This document shows, piece after piece, positions 17,140-25,846 of a stretch of 64,000 bases of DNA; position 1 is the stretch's first letter; each line of letters begins with the position of its first letter. The DNA is from Vibrio tapetis subsp. tapetis (lineage in GTDB: Bacteria > Pseudomonadota > Gammaproteobacteria > Enterobacterales > Vibrionaceae). Both the position numbers and the translations under genes were made by a program. The stretch is from positions 2,728,001 through 2,792,000 of the forward strand of contig NZ_LT960611.1 of the NCBI RefSeq assembly GCF_900233005.1, in the 5' to 3' direction. Under the pieces are notes generated by a model, which was not told where the DNA came from, searched no databases, and saw only the letters and a program-made list of their open reading frames with translations.

Positions 17140-17517
17140 ATGATTCAAGGTATTCAAATCACTAAAGCGGCAAATGATAATCTTCTTAACTCTATCTGGT
17201 TACTGGATAGCGAAAAGAACGAAGCACGTTGTGTTGCAGCAACATCAGGCTACGAAGCTGATCAAGTTGTTTCAGCTGCTGACCTAGGTGAGTACGAAAG
17301 CCGTGAAGTGGCTATTGAAACCGCTCCTCGCATTGAAGGTGGCCAACACCTAAACGTTAACGTTCTTAAGCGTGAAACTCTTGAAGATGCTGTTGCACAC
17401 CCAGAGAACTACCCACAGCTAACTATTCGTGTTTCAGGTTACGCTGTACGTTTCAACTCTCTAACCGTTGAACAGCAAAAAGACGTAATCGCACGTACTT
17501 TCACTGACTCTCTATAA
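17140..17517 (+). CDS. grcA: Autonomous glycyl radical cofactor GrcA (YfiD)
   Basis: GrcA is a spare glycyl-radical domain that restores oxygen-damaged pyruvate formate-lyase. The 125-aa product resembles the PFL C terminus. The radical-bearing motif RVSGYAVRF is at 97-105, with Gly100 as the expected radical site and the usual [11 protein letters not shown] segment before it. AGGAGA lies seven bases before ATG 17140. Codon use looks like that of a highly expressed gene. A perfect FNR box lies upstream and a strong terminator downstream. Confidence 0.97.
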   Translation: MIQGIQITKAANDNLLNSIWLLDSEKNEARCVAATSGYEADQVVSAADLGEYESREVAIETAPRIEGGQHLNVNVLKRETLEDAVAHPENYPQLTIRVSGYAVRFNSLTVEQQKDVIARTFTDSL

Positions 17518-17551
17518 GATCAGCAAGCACTAGACACAAGTCTAAGAATAC

Positions 17552-17582
17552 AAAAACGGCGCTCAATGAGCGCCGTTTTTTT
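17552..17582 (+). terminator. grcA terminator
   Basis: AACGGCGCTC pairs perfectly with GAGCGCCGTT around AAT, with A's before and T7 after. It may also work on the minus strand. Confidence 0.95.
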
Positions 17583-17590
17583 ATGTGAGT

Positions 17591-17613
17591 AAACGGGCTT
17601 TCAATGAAGCCCG
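17591..17613 (-). terminator. Hairpin at the end of thrC
   Basis: CGGGCTT (17594-17600) pairs with AAGCCCG (17607-17613). On the minus strand it is followed by GTTTACTC. The T-tail is short, so this is a weaker call; the adjacent grcA hairpin may back it up. Confidence 0.6.
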
Positions 17614-17623
17614 ACATTACTGA

Positions 17624-18907
17624 CTAAGGTTGTACTCGTCTTAGTACGACTTTCAATGCATCAAAGTCATTGGCAAGATCTTCAGACAATAGATCCATTG
17701 CCGCGTGCTTAGCCAAAGGCGCTGGCACGTCAATGTCTCCACCTAAGATGTCGTCAACCACTTCTTTAAACTTCGCAGGATGCGCAGTACACAAGAACAA
17801 GCCTGTTTCACCTTCCTGTAGCTGCTCTTGTAAAATACGGTAAGCAATCGCACCGTGTGGCTCACATAGGTAACCTTGCTCGTTAAGCTCAGCAACAGAT
17901 TGAGCGCTTTGCTCGTCAGTAACAGCACCTTTACCTAGCGTATCTAGGCCCCAACCTTTCAATTGGCATAGCTCTTCAATACGAGGCCAGTTGTTTGGCT
18001 GACTCACGTCCATCGCATTGGATGTCGTTGCAATGGTCGCTTTCGGTTGCCACTCTCCGGTTTCTAGGTAGCGAGGTACCGTGTCATTCACGTTAGTTGC
18101 GGCGATAAAGCGTTTAACTGGAAGACCCAACGATTTAGCCAGCAAGCCAGCCGTTAAGTTGCCAAAGTTGCCACTTGGTACAGAAATAACCAGATTTTCA
18201 CGCTCGTCTGCTGTCATTTGAGCTGCCGCTTCAAAGTAGTAGCAAATCTGCGCCATTAAACGGCTAATATTGATAGAGTTCGCTGAGTTCAAACCAATTT
18301 CTTTGCGCAATTCTGCATCATCAAATGATTGCTTAACCAGCGCCTGGCAGTCATCAAAGTCGCCGTCAATTTCAACGGTGTGGATATTCTTACCGAGTGT
18401 ACAGAACAGCTTTTCTTGAAGCGGGCTGATCTTTCCTTTCGGGTATAGAATCACGACGTTGATGTTTTCCATGCCATAAAATGCATGAGCAACCGCCGCG
18501 CCAGTGTCACCCGATGTTGCTGTCAAAATGGTAATTTGACCACCATCAGATACCGCAGCCAAAGATTGCGCCATGAAACGGCCACCAAAATCTTTAAACG
18601 CAAGCGTCGGCCCATGGAAAAGCTCTAACGCGTAAACGCCATCTTTAATAGACTTGATTGGTGCTGGAAATTGGAATGCATTATCAACTAATTGATGAAC
18701 TTGCTCTTTACTGAGCTCATCACCAATCAGTGCCGACAAAATCTTGCTGCTACGAGGAATAAAATCTTCGGCCAGTAGCGCATCAATATCGTCAAATTTT
18801 GGCAATTCTGCTGGAAAAAATAACCCTTGGTTACGACCTAACCCTTGGCGCACGGCTTGGCCAAAAGAGACTTGTTCTTCATTTTCTTTGATGTTGTAAA
18901 GCTTCAT
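17624..18907 (-). CDS. thrC: Threonine synthase
   Basis: This PLP enzyme converts O-phosphohomoserine to threonine, the last step of the pathway. The 427-aa product starts [20 protein letters not shown], as in enterobacterial ThrC. It has the PLP lysine motif [10 protein letters not shown] (about residues 103-112), ATSGDTGAA (phosphate and PLP contacts) and SGNFGN. The start overlaps the thrB stop by four bases (ATGA), indicating coupled translation in thrABC. Confidence 0.97.
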   Translation of the reverse strand: MKLYNIKENEEQVSFGQAVRQGLGRNQGLFFPAELPKFDDIDALLAEDFIPRSSKILSALIGDELSKEQVHQLVDNAFQFPAPIKSIKDGVYALELFHGPTLAFKDFGGRFMAQSLAAVSDGGQITILTATSGDTGAAVAHAFYGMENINVVILYPKGKISPLQEKLFCTLGKNIHTVEIDGDFDDCQALVKQSFDDAELRKEIGLNSANSINISRLMAQICYYFEAAAQMTADERENLVISVPSGNFGNLTAGLLAKSLGLPVKRFIAATNVNDTVPRYLETGEWQPKATIATTSNAMDVSQPNNWPRIEELCQLKGWGLDTLGKGAVTDEQSAQSVAELNEQGYLCEPHGAIAYRILQEQLQEGETGLFLCTAHPAKFKEVVDDILGGDIDVPAPLAKHAAMDLLSEDLANDFDALKVVLRRVQP

Positions 18908-19860
18908 AGCTCACTTCCTGTTATTTTCGAACCTTGCTTATCTAGATGACAAACGTGAACGAATCCTTCTTCATTCTGTACGTAATTTTGTTCTAACCAG
19001 CGAGCAACTCGCTCGGCGACATCTTTATCTTTGCAAATGCTGAACAATGTTGGGCCGCTACCAGAAATCCCCGTAGCTAAAGCGCCAGCACTAAGTGCGT
19101 ACTTACGCGCGTCAGCAAAACCAGGGAGAAGTTTCTCACGATATGGTTCAGCAATCACGTCTTTGATCATTTTTGCGGCTAACTCTGGCTGACCTGAATG
19201 GGAAGCATGAATAAAACCCGCCAGGTGACGGCCATGAGCAATGATATCTTGGCGGCGGTACTGAGACGGCAATATTTCTCGAGCTTCTGCGGTAGACACT
19301 TTAATACCAGGGTAAGCCATGACCCAATACCACTCATCAAAACTCGGCACTGGTTGGCTGATGTGTCCCATTTCCTCTAGCATTAACTGGACACCCCCCA
19401 GGTAACAAGGCGCCACGTTATCATAGTGGATACCACCTGATATCTGCCCCTCCATTTCGCCCATTAATGCCAATAACTCCATTTCTGACAACGGGTTGTC
19501 ATGAAATTGATTTAAAGCATCTAACGCCGCTACAATGGAACAAGCACTCGACCCAAGCCCAGAGCCAATTGGCATGTTTTTCTCAAGCGTCATGTGCACA
19601 TTTTTAAGTGCGACCTCTTTGCTCGCCAGTTCACGAGCAAACACACGCCAGCAATCGTATACAATATTTTCTTTTGGATCGGTTGGCAATTTAGCAACGA
19701 AGCTGCCTGCAGTGTCGAGTGAAAAGTCTTGCTCACCACTTTCCACTTTAACTCGATCACCCAATAATGAACCATCAATAGGTGAAACCGCCGCGCCCAA
19801 TACGTCAAATCCGACGCTGACATTACCAATCGATGCCGGGGCATAAACTACAACGCTCAT
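18904..19860 (-). CDS. thrB: Homoserine kinase
   Basis: Homoserine kinase phosphorylates homoserine for threonine synthesis. The 318-aa product has the GHMP-kinase signatures: [15 protein letters not shown] near the N terminus and the ATP loop [12 protein letters not shown] (about 87-98). [12 protein letters not shown] is near the C terminus. ATG 19860 is chosen because AGGAGTG lies just upstream; an extension to 19881 would begin inside the thrA stop region. The gap to thrA is 2 bp and the overlap with thrC is 4 bp. Confidence 0.97.
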   Translation of the reverse strand: MSVVVYAPASIGNVSVGFDVLGAAVSPIDGSLLGDRVKVESGEQDFSLDTAGSFVAKLPTDPKENIVYDCWRVFARELASKEVALKNVHMTLEKNMPIGSGLGSSACSIVAALDALNQFHDNPLSEMELLALMGEMEGQISGGIHYDNVAPCYLGGVQLMLEEMGHISQPVPSFDEWYWVMAYPGIKVSTAEAREILPSQYRRQDIIAHGRHLAGFIHASHSGQPELAAKMIKDVIAEPYREKLLPGFADARKYALSAGALATGISGSGPTLFSICKDKDVAERVARWLEQNYVQNEEGFVHVCHLDKQGSKITGSEL

Positions 19861-19862
19861 CG

Positions 19863-22322
19863 TTACACTCCTAATTTCCAACCAAGGGTACGCATCACAT
19901 CAGCGAATACACCGGCCGCGGTTACTTCTGTACCCGCGCCATAACCACGTAGAACCAATGGGATCGGTTGGTAGTAACGGCTATAGAACGCAAGCGCATT
20001 CTCACCATCTTTAATTTTGTACATTGGATCGTTTTCATCAACAGCGGCAATGCGTACTTTACATTGGCCATCTAAGATTTCGCCAACGTAGCGCAATACT
20101 TTGCCTTCTTTCGCTGCTTTTGCTGACTCAGCTAAGAAGTAGGCATCTGCTTCTGGTAAGCGAGCCATAAACTCATCCACAGAACCACTGTCATCAAAGC
20201 CTGGTGGCAGAGCTTGCTCTACAACGACATCTTCAAGCTCTAACTCAAATCCAGCTTCACGCGCTAAAATAAGCAACTTACGAGCAACGTCCATTCCAGA
20301 AAGATCATCACGAGGATCTGGCTCAGTAAAACCGTTATCTTTCGCAATGTTGGTCGCTTGACTTAACGTCATTCCTTCATCCAACTTACCAAAGATGTAA
20401 GACAGTGAACCCGATAAAATACCGTTAAACTTGTCCAGTTCATCCCCTGCTGAAATTAGGTTCTGTAGGTTTTCAATAACGGGTAAGCCAGCACCTACCG
20501 TTGTTTCATACATCAACTTACGACGCGATGAACGAGCAACGTTACGCAACTGGTGGTAGTAAGCCATACTTGCTGTGTTGGCTTTCTTGTTTGGAGTCAC
20601 TACGTGGAAACCCGCCGCTAGGAAATCGGCATATTGATTAGCGATGGTTTCACTTGAAGTACAATCAACCAATACAGGGTTAATAATGTGGTTACGTTGA
20701 ACCAGTGCGATCAGTTGTGCCAAGTTGAACTCTTGGCTTGCGTTCTTCATGCGATCGCGCCAATGATCCAATGGTAAGCCTTCACTATCAAGTAATAAGC
20801 CTTTGCTATTTGCTAGGCCACATACTCGCAGCACAATGCCTTTTTCGGCTAACGTGGCTTGTTGCCTTTCAATTTGATCAACCAGCTCGCCACCAACGCC
20901 ACCAACACCAACGACAAATACGTCTAGGAAGTGCTTAGAGTTAAATAAATTTTCATGACAAGCTTTTACCGCTTCTGCGATTTTATCTTCAGGAATTACC
21001 GCAGAGATTGCACGTTCAGATGAACCTTGCGCTATTGCTACGATGTTAACGTTCACTTCAGCTAATGACGCAAAGAACTGCGACGCAACACCACGAGAAG
21101 TACGCATACCATCGCCAACCAAGGTCACGATGGCAACATCATCAATAAAATCAACAGGCTCTAATAGGCCATCTTTCAGTTCTAATTCAAACGCGTCACC
21201 TAAGGCTTTCTTCGCTTTGGCTTTATCCGCTTGTTCGATACAGAAGCTGATGCTGTATTCAGAAGATGATTGCGTGATAAGCACGATTGATACGCCAGAT
21301 GCAGACATAGAACCAAACACGCGGCTCGCCATGCCAACCATGCCTTTCATACCCGGGCCTGAAACGTTCACCATCGTTAGCTTATTAAGGGTTGTAATAC
21401 CTTTAATCGCCAGATTATCTTCACCGGTATCTTGACCGATTAGCGTGCCTTCGCCTTGTGGATTAAAGCTATTTTTAATCAAGCAAGGAATGTGGAACTG
21501 AGCGATAGGTGCAATGGTTTTTGGATGCAAAACAGATGCACCAAAGTAGGAAAGCTCCATTGCTTCTTGATAGCTGAGTGACTTCAGTAAGCGAGCATCA
21601 TCGACTAAGCGTGGGTCACAGTTATATACGCCATCAACGTCAGTCCAAATTTCACAACACTCTGCACGTAAACACGCCGCAAGCACTGCCGCTGAGTAAT
21701 CGGAACCATTGCGACCCAACGTAACTAATTCACCTTGTGCATTACCTGCAGTAAAACCAGGCATGATATGAACATGATTAGCGGCAAGCGGTTGTTGTCT
21801 GAAGTTTTGAGTTGATACATCAACATCAACCATGGCTTCTAAGTAATCGCCTTGTGCATAAAGGTACTGCACAGGGTCAATCAATGCAGCCGCTTGGCCT
21901 TTTGCTTCCAATACTGCTTTCATCAGTTGAATCGAGATTCGCTCGCCCTTGCTGATGATTCGTGCATTAACATTGTTTGGGCACATGCCTAACAGGTTAA
22001 TGCCATGAACAAATTGGCGCAGTTGCGATAACGAGGTCTTTAGTTGATTAGAGAAACCCGTTCCATCAACATTCGGTACGTGGGTTAAAATCTCTTCATA
22101 CAATCCTTGCAACGACGATTCCAACTCGGCAATCTGAAGCTCTGCCTCTCCGTTTCGTAGCGCCCCTTCAATCACTGAAACCAGCTTATTGGTGGTTTTT
22201 CCCGGCGCTGATAGCACCACGGCTATGTCATCTTGTTGCGCATTATTCGCAATAATATCTGCAGCTCTTAAAAATCGATCAGCATCCGCTAATGATGAAC
22301 CGCCAAACTTCAATACTCGCAT
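19863..22322 (-). CDS. thrA: Bifunctional aspartokinase I / homoserine dehydrogenase I
   Basis: ThrA catalyses the first and third steps of threonine synthesis from aspartate. The 819-aa fusion has an aspartokinase domain beginning [17 protein letters not shown], with [10 protein letters not shown]. Two regulatory ACT domains lie in the middle (about 310-455). An NAD(P)-dependent homoserine dehydrogenase follows ([16 protein letters not shown], then the GAGLPVI and [10 protein letters not shown] regions). Length matches E. coli ThrA. GGAGGAAGG precedes ATG 22322; a longer frame would run through the attenuator. Expression is controlled by the leader peptide and attenuator upstream. Confidence 0.98.
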   Translation of the reverse strand: MRVLKFGGSSLADADRFLRAADIIANNAQQDDIAVVLSAPGKTTNKLVSVIEGALRNGEAELQIAELESSLQGLYEEILTHVPNVDGTGFSNQLKTSLSQLRQFVHGINLLGMCPNNVNARIISKGERISIQLMKAVLEAKGQAAALIDPVQYLYAQGDYLEAMVDVDVSTQNFRQQPLAANHVHIMPGFTAGNAQGELVTLGRNGSDYSAAVLAACLRAECCEIWTDVDGVYNCDPRLVDDARLLKSLSYQEAMELSYFGASVLHPKTIAPIAQFHIPCLIKNSFNPQGEGTLIGQDTGEDNLAIKGITTLNKLTMVNVSGPGMKGMVGMASRVFGSMSASGVSIVLITQSSSEYSISFCIEQADKAKAKKALGDAFELELKDGLLEPVDFIDDVAIVTLVGDGMRTSRGVASQFFASLAEVNVNIVAIAQGSSERAISAVIPEDKIAEAVKACHENLFNSKHFLDVFVVGVGGVGGELVDQIERQQATLAEKGIVLRVCGLANSKGLLLDSEGLPLDHWRDRMKNASQEFNLAQLIALVQRNHIINPVLVDCTSSETIANQYADFLAAGFHVVTPNKKANTASMAYYHQLRNVARSSRRKLMYETTVGAGLPVIENLQNLISAGDELDKFNGILSGSLSYIFGKLDEGMTLSQATNIAKDNGFTEPDPRDDLSGMDVARKLLILAREAGFELELEDVVVEQALPPGFDDSGSVDEFMARLPEADAYFLAESAKAAKEGKVLRYVGEILDGQCKVRIAAVDENDPMYKIKDGENALAFYSRYYQPIPLVLRGYGAGTEVTAAGVFADVMRTLGWKLGV

Positions 22323-22354
22323 CCCTTCCTCCGGTATTAATTTTAAATCTGCAT

Positions 22355-22394
22355 AAAAAAAGGCCTGCATCTCTGGGGATACAGGCCTTTTTTT
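22355..22394 (-). terminator. thr operon attenuator
   Basis: AGGCCTGCATC (22361-22371) pairs with GATACAGGCCT (22378-22388), flanked by A and T runs. It lies between the leader peptide stop and thrA, so it is the regulated terminator of the operon rather than an end-of-gene terminator. Confidence 0.93.
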
Positions 22395-22407
22395 GAAAAA
22401 CTTTCGC

Positions 22408-22458
22408 TTACAAGGCCGCCCCAACAATGGTTATGTTGGTAATAATAATGGTGGTCAT
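22408..22458 (-). CDS. thrL: thr operon leader peptide
   Basis: This is a 16-codon ORF reading [16 protein letters not shown]. Nine of residues 2-11 are Thr or Ile, the two amino acids whose charged tRNAs set attenuation in E. coli. A terminator hairpin follows 14 bp after the stop, then thrA. Ribosome stalling at the Thr/Ile codons should prevent the terminator from forming. The peptide itself has no expected function. Confidence 0.93.
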   Translation of the reverse strand: MTTIIITNITIVGAAL

Positions 22459-22873
22459 GGTAGAGCGGGTAAGTAACATAATTATTTTATTCTATTATCA
22501 ATATTCTCTGTTTGCTTAACTTTACGTTTACCGATTTTGTGCTATCAAGTCAACATAAAACTTGTTTTTATTACAGTAGCCTCAAAGGATTTTGGTTATT
22601 AAATTAGACCTAAATATTTGATTTTAAATAAATTAAATCAAAAATAATCACTGTAAAAATAAAAATGAGGTTATCCAGCAATTTATCCCTTATTTCTTTA
22701 GCTCACGGTATTATGCACTTAGTTGAAAGGTACTAATTGAGAAAGGTAAAACACCGCAAAGATCACAAATAGGTGAGAAGGATCTCAATTAAATGTGAGG
22801 AAACAAAAAAAGATCGTTCAGTTAGGGAACTTACGCTATATTCACTAAGTGGATAAATTAGCAAGGAGGCAAT
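22459..22873. other. 415-bp divergent promoter region, thr operon / outer-membrane protein
   Basis: The region is AT-rich and has no gene. It must contain the thr promoter (-) and the promoter of the gene at 22874 (+). An imperfect inverted repeat, TTTGATTT (22617-22624) and AAATCAAA (22635-22642), is the only structured element I noticed. Confidence 0.4.
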
Positions 22874-23332
22874 ATGAAACGAGTTCTGTTATCAGGCCTT
22901 CTTCTGCTGCCTAGCATTTGCCTAAGCAGCCCATTTCCACTTGCCCCTGAGAAAGCCTCTTCTCATAAGCTTTTTATTTCAAGTAACTCAAACACCAACA
23001 CTGAACAGTTTGATATTTGGCAAATTGACAGTGGCTACTCTTACAATGTTTTTGAATCACTCGATCTCTATGTGGGCGCCAGTATCACAAGTGATAGCTC
23101 AGAAAAACAAAATGGTTTTTTGAGTGGGATGAGTTATCAATTCAACGAAAACATTACCTTTAAAAGTAGTCTGAGAGCTCAAGTAAATAAAAACGACCCT
23201 ACGGAAGAAAAACAATTGTCGGCAGAAGTGACCAGCCGGCTAAAAATTTCTGATCACGTAGATTTGCATGCCACTTTCGATTACGAAGAGTGGCAGCAAG
23301 GTCTTGAAGTCGGGTTAGGGTTCAGCTTTTAA
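22874..23332 (+). CDS. Small predicted outer-membrane beta-barrel protein
   Basis: I do not recognise a characterised homologue. The 152-aa product has a signal peptide ([19 protein letters not shown], cut near 19-20). Alternating polar/hydrophobic stretches follow, suggesting beta strands ([33 protein letters not shown]). It ends with an aromatic beta-signal (EVGLGFSF, terminal Phe) as outer-membrane proteins do. At this length it would form a small barrel or a part of one. AGGAGG lies six bases before the ATG. Its stop overlaps the stop of the RraA-like gene on the other strand by three bases. Confidence 0.7.
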   Translation: MKRVLLSGLLLLPSICLSSPFPLAPEKASSHKLFISSNSNTNTEQFDIWQIDSGYSYNVFESLDLYVGASITSDSSEKQNGFLSGMSYQFNENITFKSSLRAQVNKNDPTEEKQLSAEVTSRLKISDHVDLHATFDYEEWQQGLEVGLGFSF

Positions 23333-23800
23333 ACCTCTAATTCATCCTTTGATAACAAGGTTCCGTTCCAATCAGCGTAAATATAATCGCCAGGTTGAAT
23401 CATCTGCCTCTGTATTGTTAAGCCCACATCAATCTCACCAATACCGCGCTTATCGGTCTTAAATGGACACGCTGCAATAGCCTTGACACCAAGATCGATC
23501 TGAGACATAGCGGCATGCCCCCCAAACAATAACCCCTTCCCAATGATTCTCAATGGCTAATATGGCTAACTGATCGCCTAATAAGGCTTTTTGACAAGAC
23601 CCATTGCCATCCACAAACAATACTTTGCCTTTGCCATTCTGGCTCAGTACTTCTCGAACTTTGGAGTTATCGTGAAAACAGCGAACTGTTACCACCTTTC
23701 CCCAAAACGCCGACCGCATACCAAAATTTTGCAGCGGCAGATCAAGCAATTTAACTTGCTCCTCATACTGATCACACAGATCGGGTAGTAAGTCTTTCAT
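23329..23800 (-). pseudogene. RraA-family gene broken by a frameshift
   Basis: RraA-like proteins are trimeric relatives of RNase E inhibitor RraA and of HMG/oxaloacetate aldolases. The first frame (from ATG 23800, with GGAGGAAC upstream) matches the family up to [10 protein letters not shown]. The match then jumps to another frame at [20 protein letters not shown] and runs to 23329. The joint is at 23515. Against the E. coli layout, four residues (expected Val-Arg-x-Val) are missing, as if 11 bases were lost, and the conserved Arg of this motif goes with them. A G6 run at 23518-23523 beside the joint makes a sequencing error possible but would not restore the four residues. Confidence 0.75.
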
Positions 23801-24317
23801 TGTTCCTCCTTGGAAGTCTTCCTCTAATGCTGAACATCTTTATTCAGCGTCAATATGGTTAATTTTGTCCTTGTATCTGTAAGTGGTTCAATTTTTCGTA
23901 AAATTGTAGGGTCACGCACACTTTCTAGGCTGCGTTGACAATCAAAATCTCATTAATTTTGCGTATAGAATGATGTTTTCAACTCGACTCAGGGCATATT
24001 TGAATCAATTTTGTGGTGATTTTCCTACAAAAAAATCAGCTCTCATCAGCGTTTTCTTGCGAGCTCATTCAGGATTTTAAACATTTTTTTCACTACAAAA
24101 ACATTGAGTAATCATTATAACTCTAGGATGTGAAATCATTCAAAGCTATTGATAATAAAGGATAGAATCAAAATAAAATCACAACGATAACCGTATTTTT
24201 CACCACATTTAAATGGTCAATCGTCTCATTTAAAGCCCAGCTAACAGAAGTTCTCGTTGTTAAATACTGCCTTCCATAATCGCTAATCTACTATCTATTC
24301 TAGTTTAATTTCATCTA

Positions 24318-24331
24318 TTGATATAAATCAA
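24318..24331 (+). promoter_or_regulatory. FNR box upstream of arcA
   Basis: TTGATATAAATCAA matches TTGAT-N4-ATCAA perfectly and lies 252 bp before the arcA start. Anaerobic activation of arcA by FNR is established in E. coli, so this site probably does the same here. Confidence 0.8.
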
Positions 24332-24434
24332 CAAACTGAATGGAAATAACAATCAGCCATTGTTAGCAAGCTGTTAACAATATAGAATCAGTAACAATTG
24401 ACGGCAAAAATCAATATGCAAACGTATTAGGACT

Positions 24435-24456
24435 GAGCCTTGATATCAAAAGGCTC
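24435..24456 (+). other. Hairpin in the arcA leader
   Basis: GAGCCTT (24435-24441) pairs with AAGGCTC (24450-24456) around an 8-base loop, 127 bp before the arcA start. There is no T-run, so it is not a terminator. Its role is unknown; it could be a leader structure. Confidence 0.4.
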
Positions 24457-24582
24457 CCACGGACGGCGTACCATTTAGGAAGGATGATTGAAGATTTTTA
24501 GCATTAACATCTTTCCAAACGTTATTTTTTTTGCCTAGAATCTATTTATTTAAACAATTTAGTTACAATTTAGGTACCGCCA

Positions 24583-25299
24583 ATGCAAACCCCACAAATT
24601 CTCATCGTTGAAGATGAGCAAGTGACCCGTAATACGCTAAAGAGCATTTTCGAAGCAGAGGGATACACTGTATTTGAAGCGAGTGACGGTGAAGAAATGC
24701 ACCAGTTACTCTCTGAAAACCAAGTTAATCTGGTTATCATGGACATTAACTTGCCCGGTAAAAACGGATTACTCCTTGCTCGTGAATTGCGTGAACAAGC
24801 AAATGTTGCCCTCATGTTCTTAACCGGTCGTGATAACGAAGTTGATAAGATCTTAGGTCTTGAGATTGGTGCTGATGATTACATCACCAAGCCATTCAAC
24901 CCACGTGAACTGACTATCCGTGCCCGTAACCTTCTAGGCCGCTCAATGAGCATTGGTGCAACACCTGAAGAAAAGCGCACAGTTGAAAGCTATACGTTTA
25001 ATGGCTGGGAGCTTGATATCAACAGCCGTTCATTAGTTAGTCCTGGTGGCGAAGGTTATAAACTGCCTCGCTCTGAATTCCGTGCCCTGCTTCACTTCTG
25101 TGAAAACCCAGGCAAAATTCAAACACGCGCCGACTTACTGAAAAAAATGACAGGCCGCGAGCTTAAGCCACATGATCGTACTGTAGATGTGACTATCCGT
25201 CGCATTCGTAAGCATTTCGAATCCATTGCTGATACTCCGGAAATCATCGCGACAATTCACGGTGAAGGTTATCGCTTCTGTGGTGATTTAGACGAATAA
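24583..25299 (+). CDS. arcA: Two-component response regulator ArcA
   Basis: ArcA is the global redox regulator that represses aerobic metabolism when phosphorylated by ArcB. The 238-aa product has a receiver domain with acidic residues at 10-12, phospho-acceptor Asp54 ([12 protein letters not shown]) and the TKPF lysine. An OmpR-type winged helix follows, with the [16 protein letters not shown] recognition region. Sequence and length match E. coli ArcA closely. Its kinase gene arcB is nearby on the opposite strand, an arrangement not found in E. coli. Confidence 0.98.
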   Translation: MQTPQILIVEDEQVTRNTLKSIFEAEGYTVFEASDGEEMHQLLSENQVNLVIMDINLPGKNGLLLARELREQANVALMFLTGRDNEVDKILGLEIGADDYITKPFNPRELTIRARNLLGRSMSIGATPEEKRTVESYTFNGWELDINSRSLVSPGGEGYKLPRSEFRALLHFCENPGKIQTRADLLKKMTGRELKPHDRTVDVTIRRIRKHFESIADTPEIIATIHGEGYRFCGDLDE

Positions 25300-25325
25300 G
25301 TCTAAAATCTCCTGCGTTACATACT

Positions 25326-25359
25326 AAAAAGCCCTGAACGTTAGCGTTCAGGGCTTTTT
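25326..25359. terminator. Bidirectional terminator after arcA
   Basis: GCCCTGAACG (25331-25340) pairs perfectly with CGTTCAGGGC (25345-25354) around TTAG, with A5 before and T5 after. It separates arcA from the convergent lipoprotein gene. Confidence 0.95.
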
Positions 25360-25377
25360 ACTGTCTTTCAGCTCGGT

Positions 25378-25845
25378 TTAGTAAACCGTATCAACCTTGA
25401 TATTACGGTCTATTAGCCAAAACGCTTTGTTATCACTGCCAAAACTCACTGCCACATCGACTGGCAGGCTGTCATCAATGTTTGCTTCAACCAGTAAGGC
25501 GATCTCCCATTGCGTGTCTAAGTGGGTTCGCAATTCAAAATCGTCTTCTGATATCACCCATACTTGTTCACCCTGACGTAGCGTCACGCTTGTCACGGCT
25601 AGGTTAGCCGGCAAGCCCTGCTTAGATTCGATATATAAGGCCGCATTCACCATTTGGCCACTTTGTTCCGTTGCAGACGGCATGGCATTGATCCAAAGGT
25701 TGCTCGATAATGCGACCTTTGTTTCTGAAATCATAATGGTGTTATTTTCTCCCCAAGGAGCTTGTTCGGCAGAAGGTGCTGTTGCTGCACACCCAGTCAG
25801 TAACGTAAAGCCCAGTATTGCTGCTGTTGCGATCTTTGTATTCAT
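25378..25845 (-). CDS. Lipoprotein of unknown function downstream of arcB
   Basis: The 155-aa product has a type II signal peptide with lipobox LLTGC (Cys19). The next residue is Ala, so outer-membrane sorting is expected. The mature part is beta-rich with no domain I recognise. It starts one base after the arcB stop and is probably co-transcribed with arcB. Whether it takes part in Arc signalling cannot be seen from the sequence. Confidence 0.8.
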   Translation of the reverse strand: MNTKIATAAILGFTLLTGCAATAPSAEQAPWGENNTIMISETKVALSSNLWINAMPSATEQSGQMVNAALYIESKQGLPANLAVTSVTLRQGEQVWVISEDDFELRTHLDTQWEIALLVEANIDDSLPVDVAVSFGSDNKAFWLIDRNIKVDTVY

Positions 25846-25846
25846 T

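Larger units (their letters stand above)
23801..24582. other. 782-bp intergenic region upstream of arcA
   Basis: There is no convincing ORF. It holds an FNR box (24318-24331), the 19-base sequence AAAAATCAATATGCAAACG (24406-24424) that also occurs at 13458-13476, and a hairpin in the arcA leader (24435-24456). The length and AT-rich texture suggest a complex promoter with several starts, as known for E. coli arcA. Confidence 0.5.
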
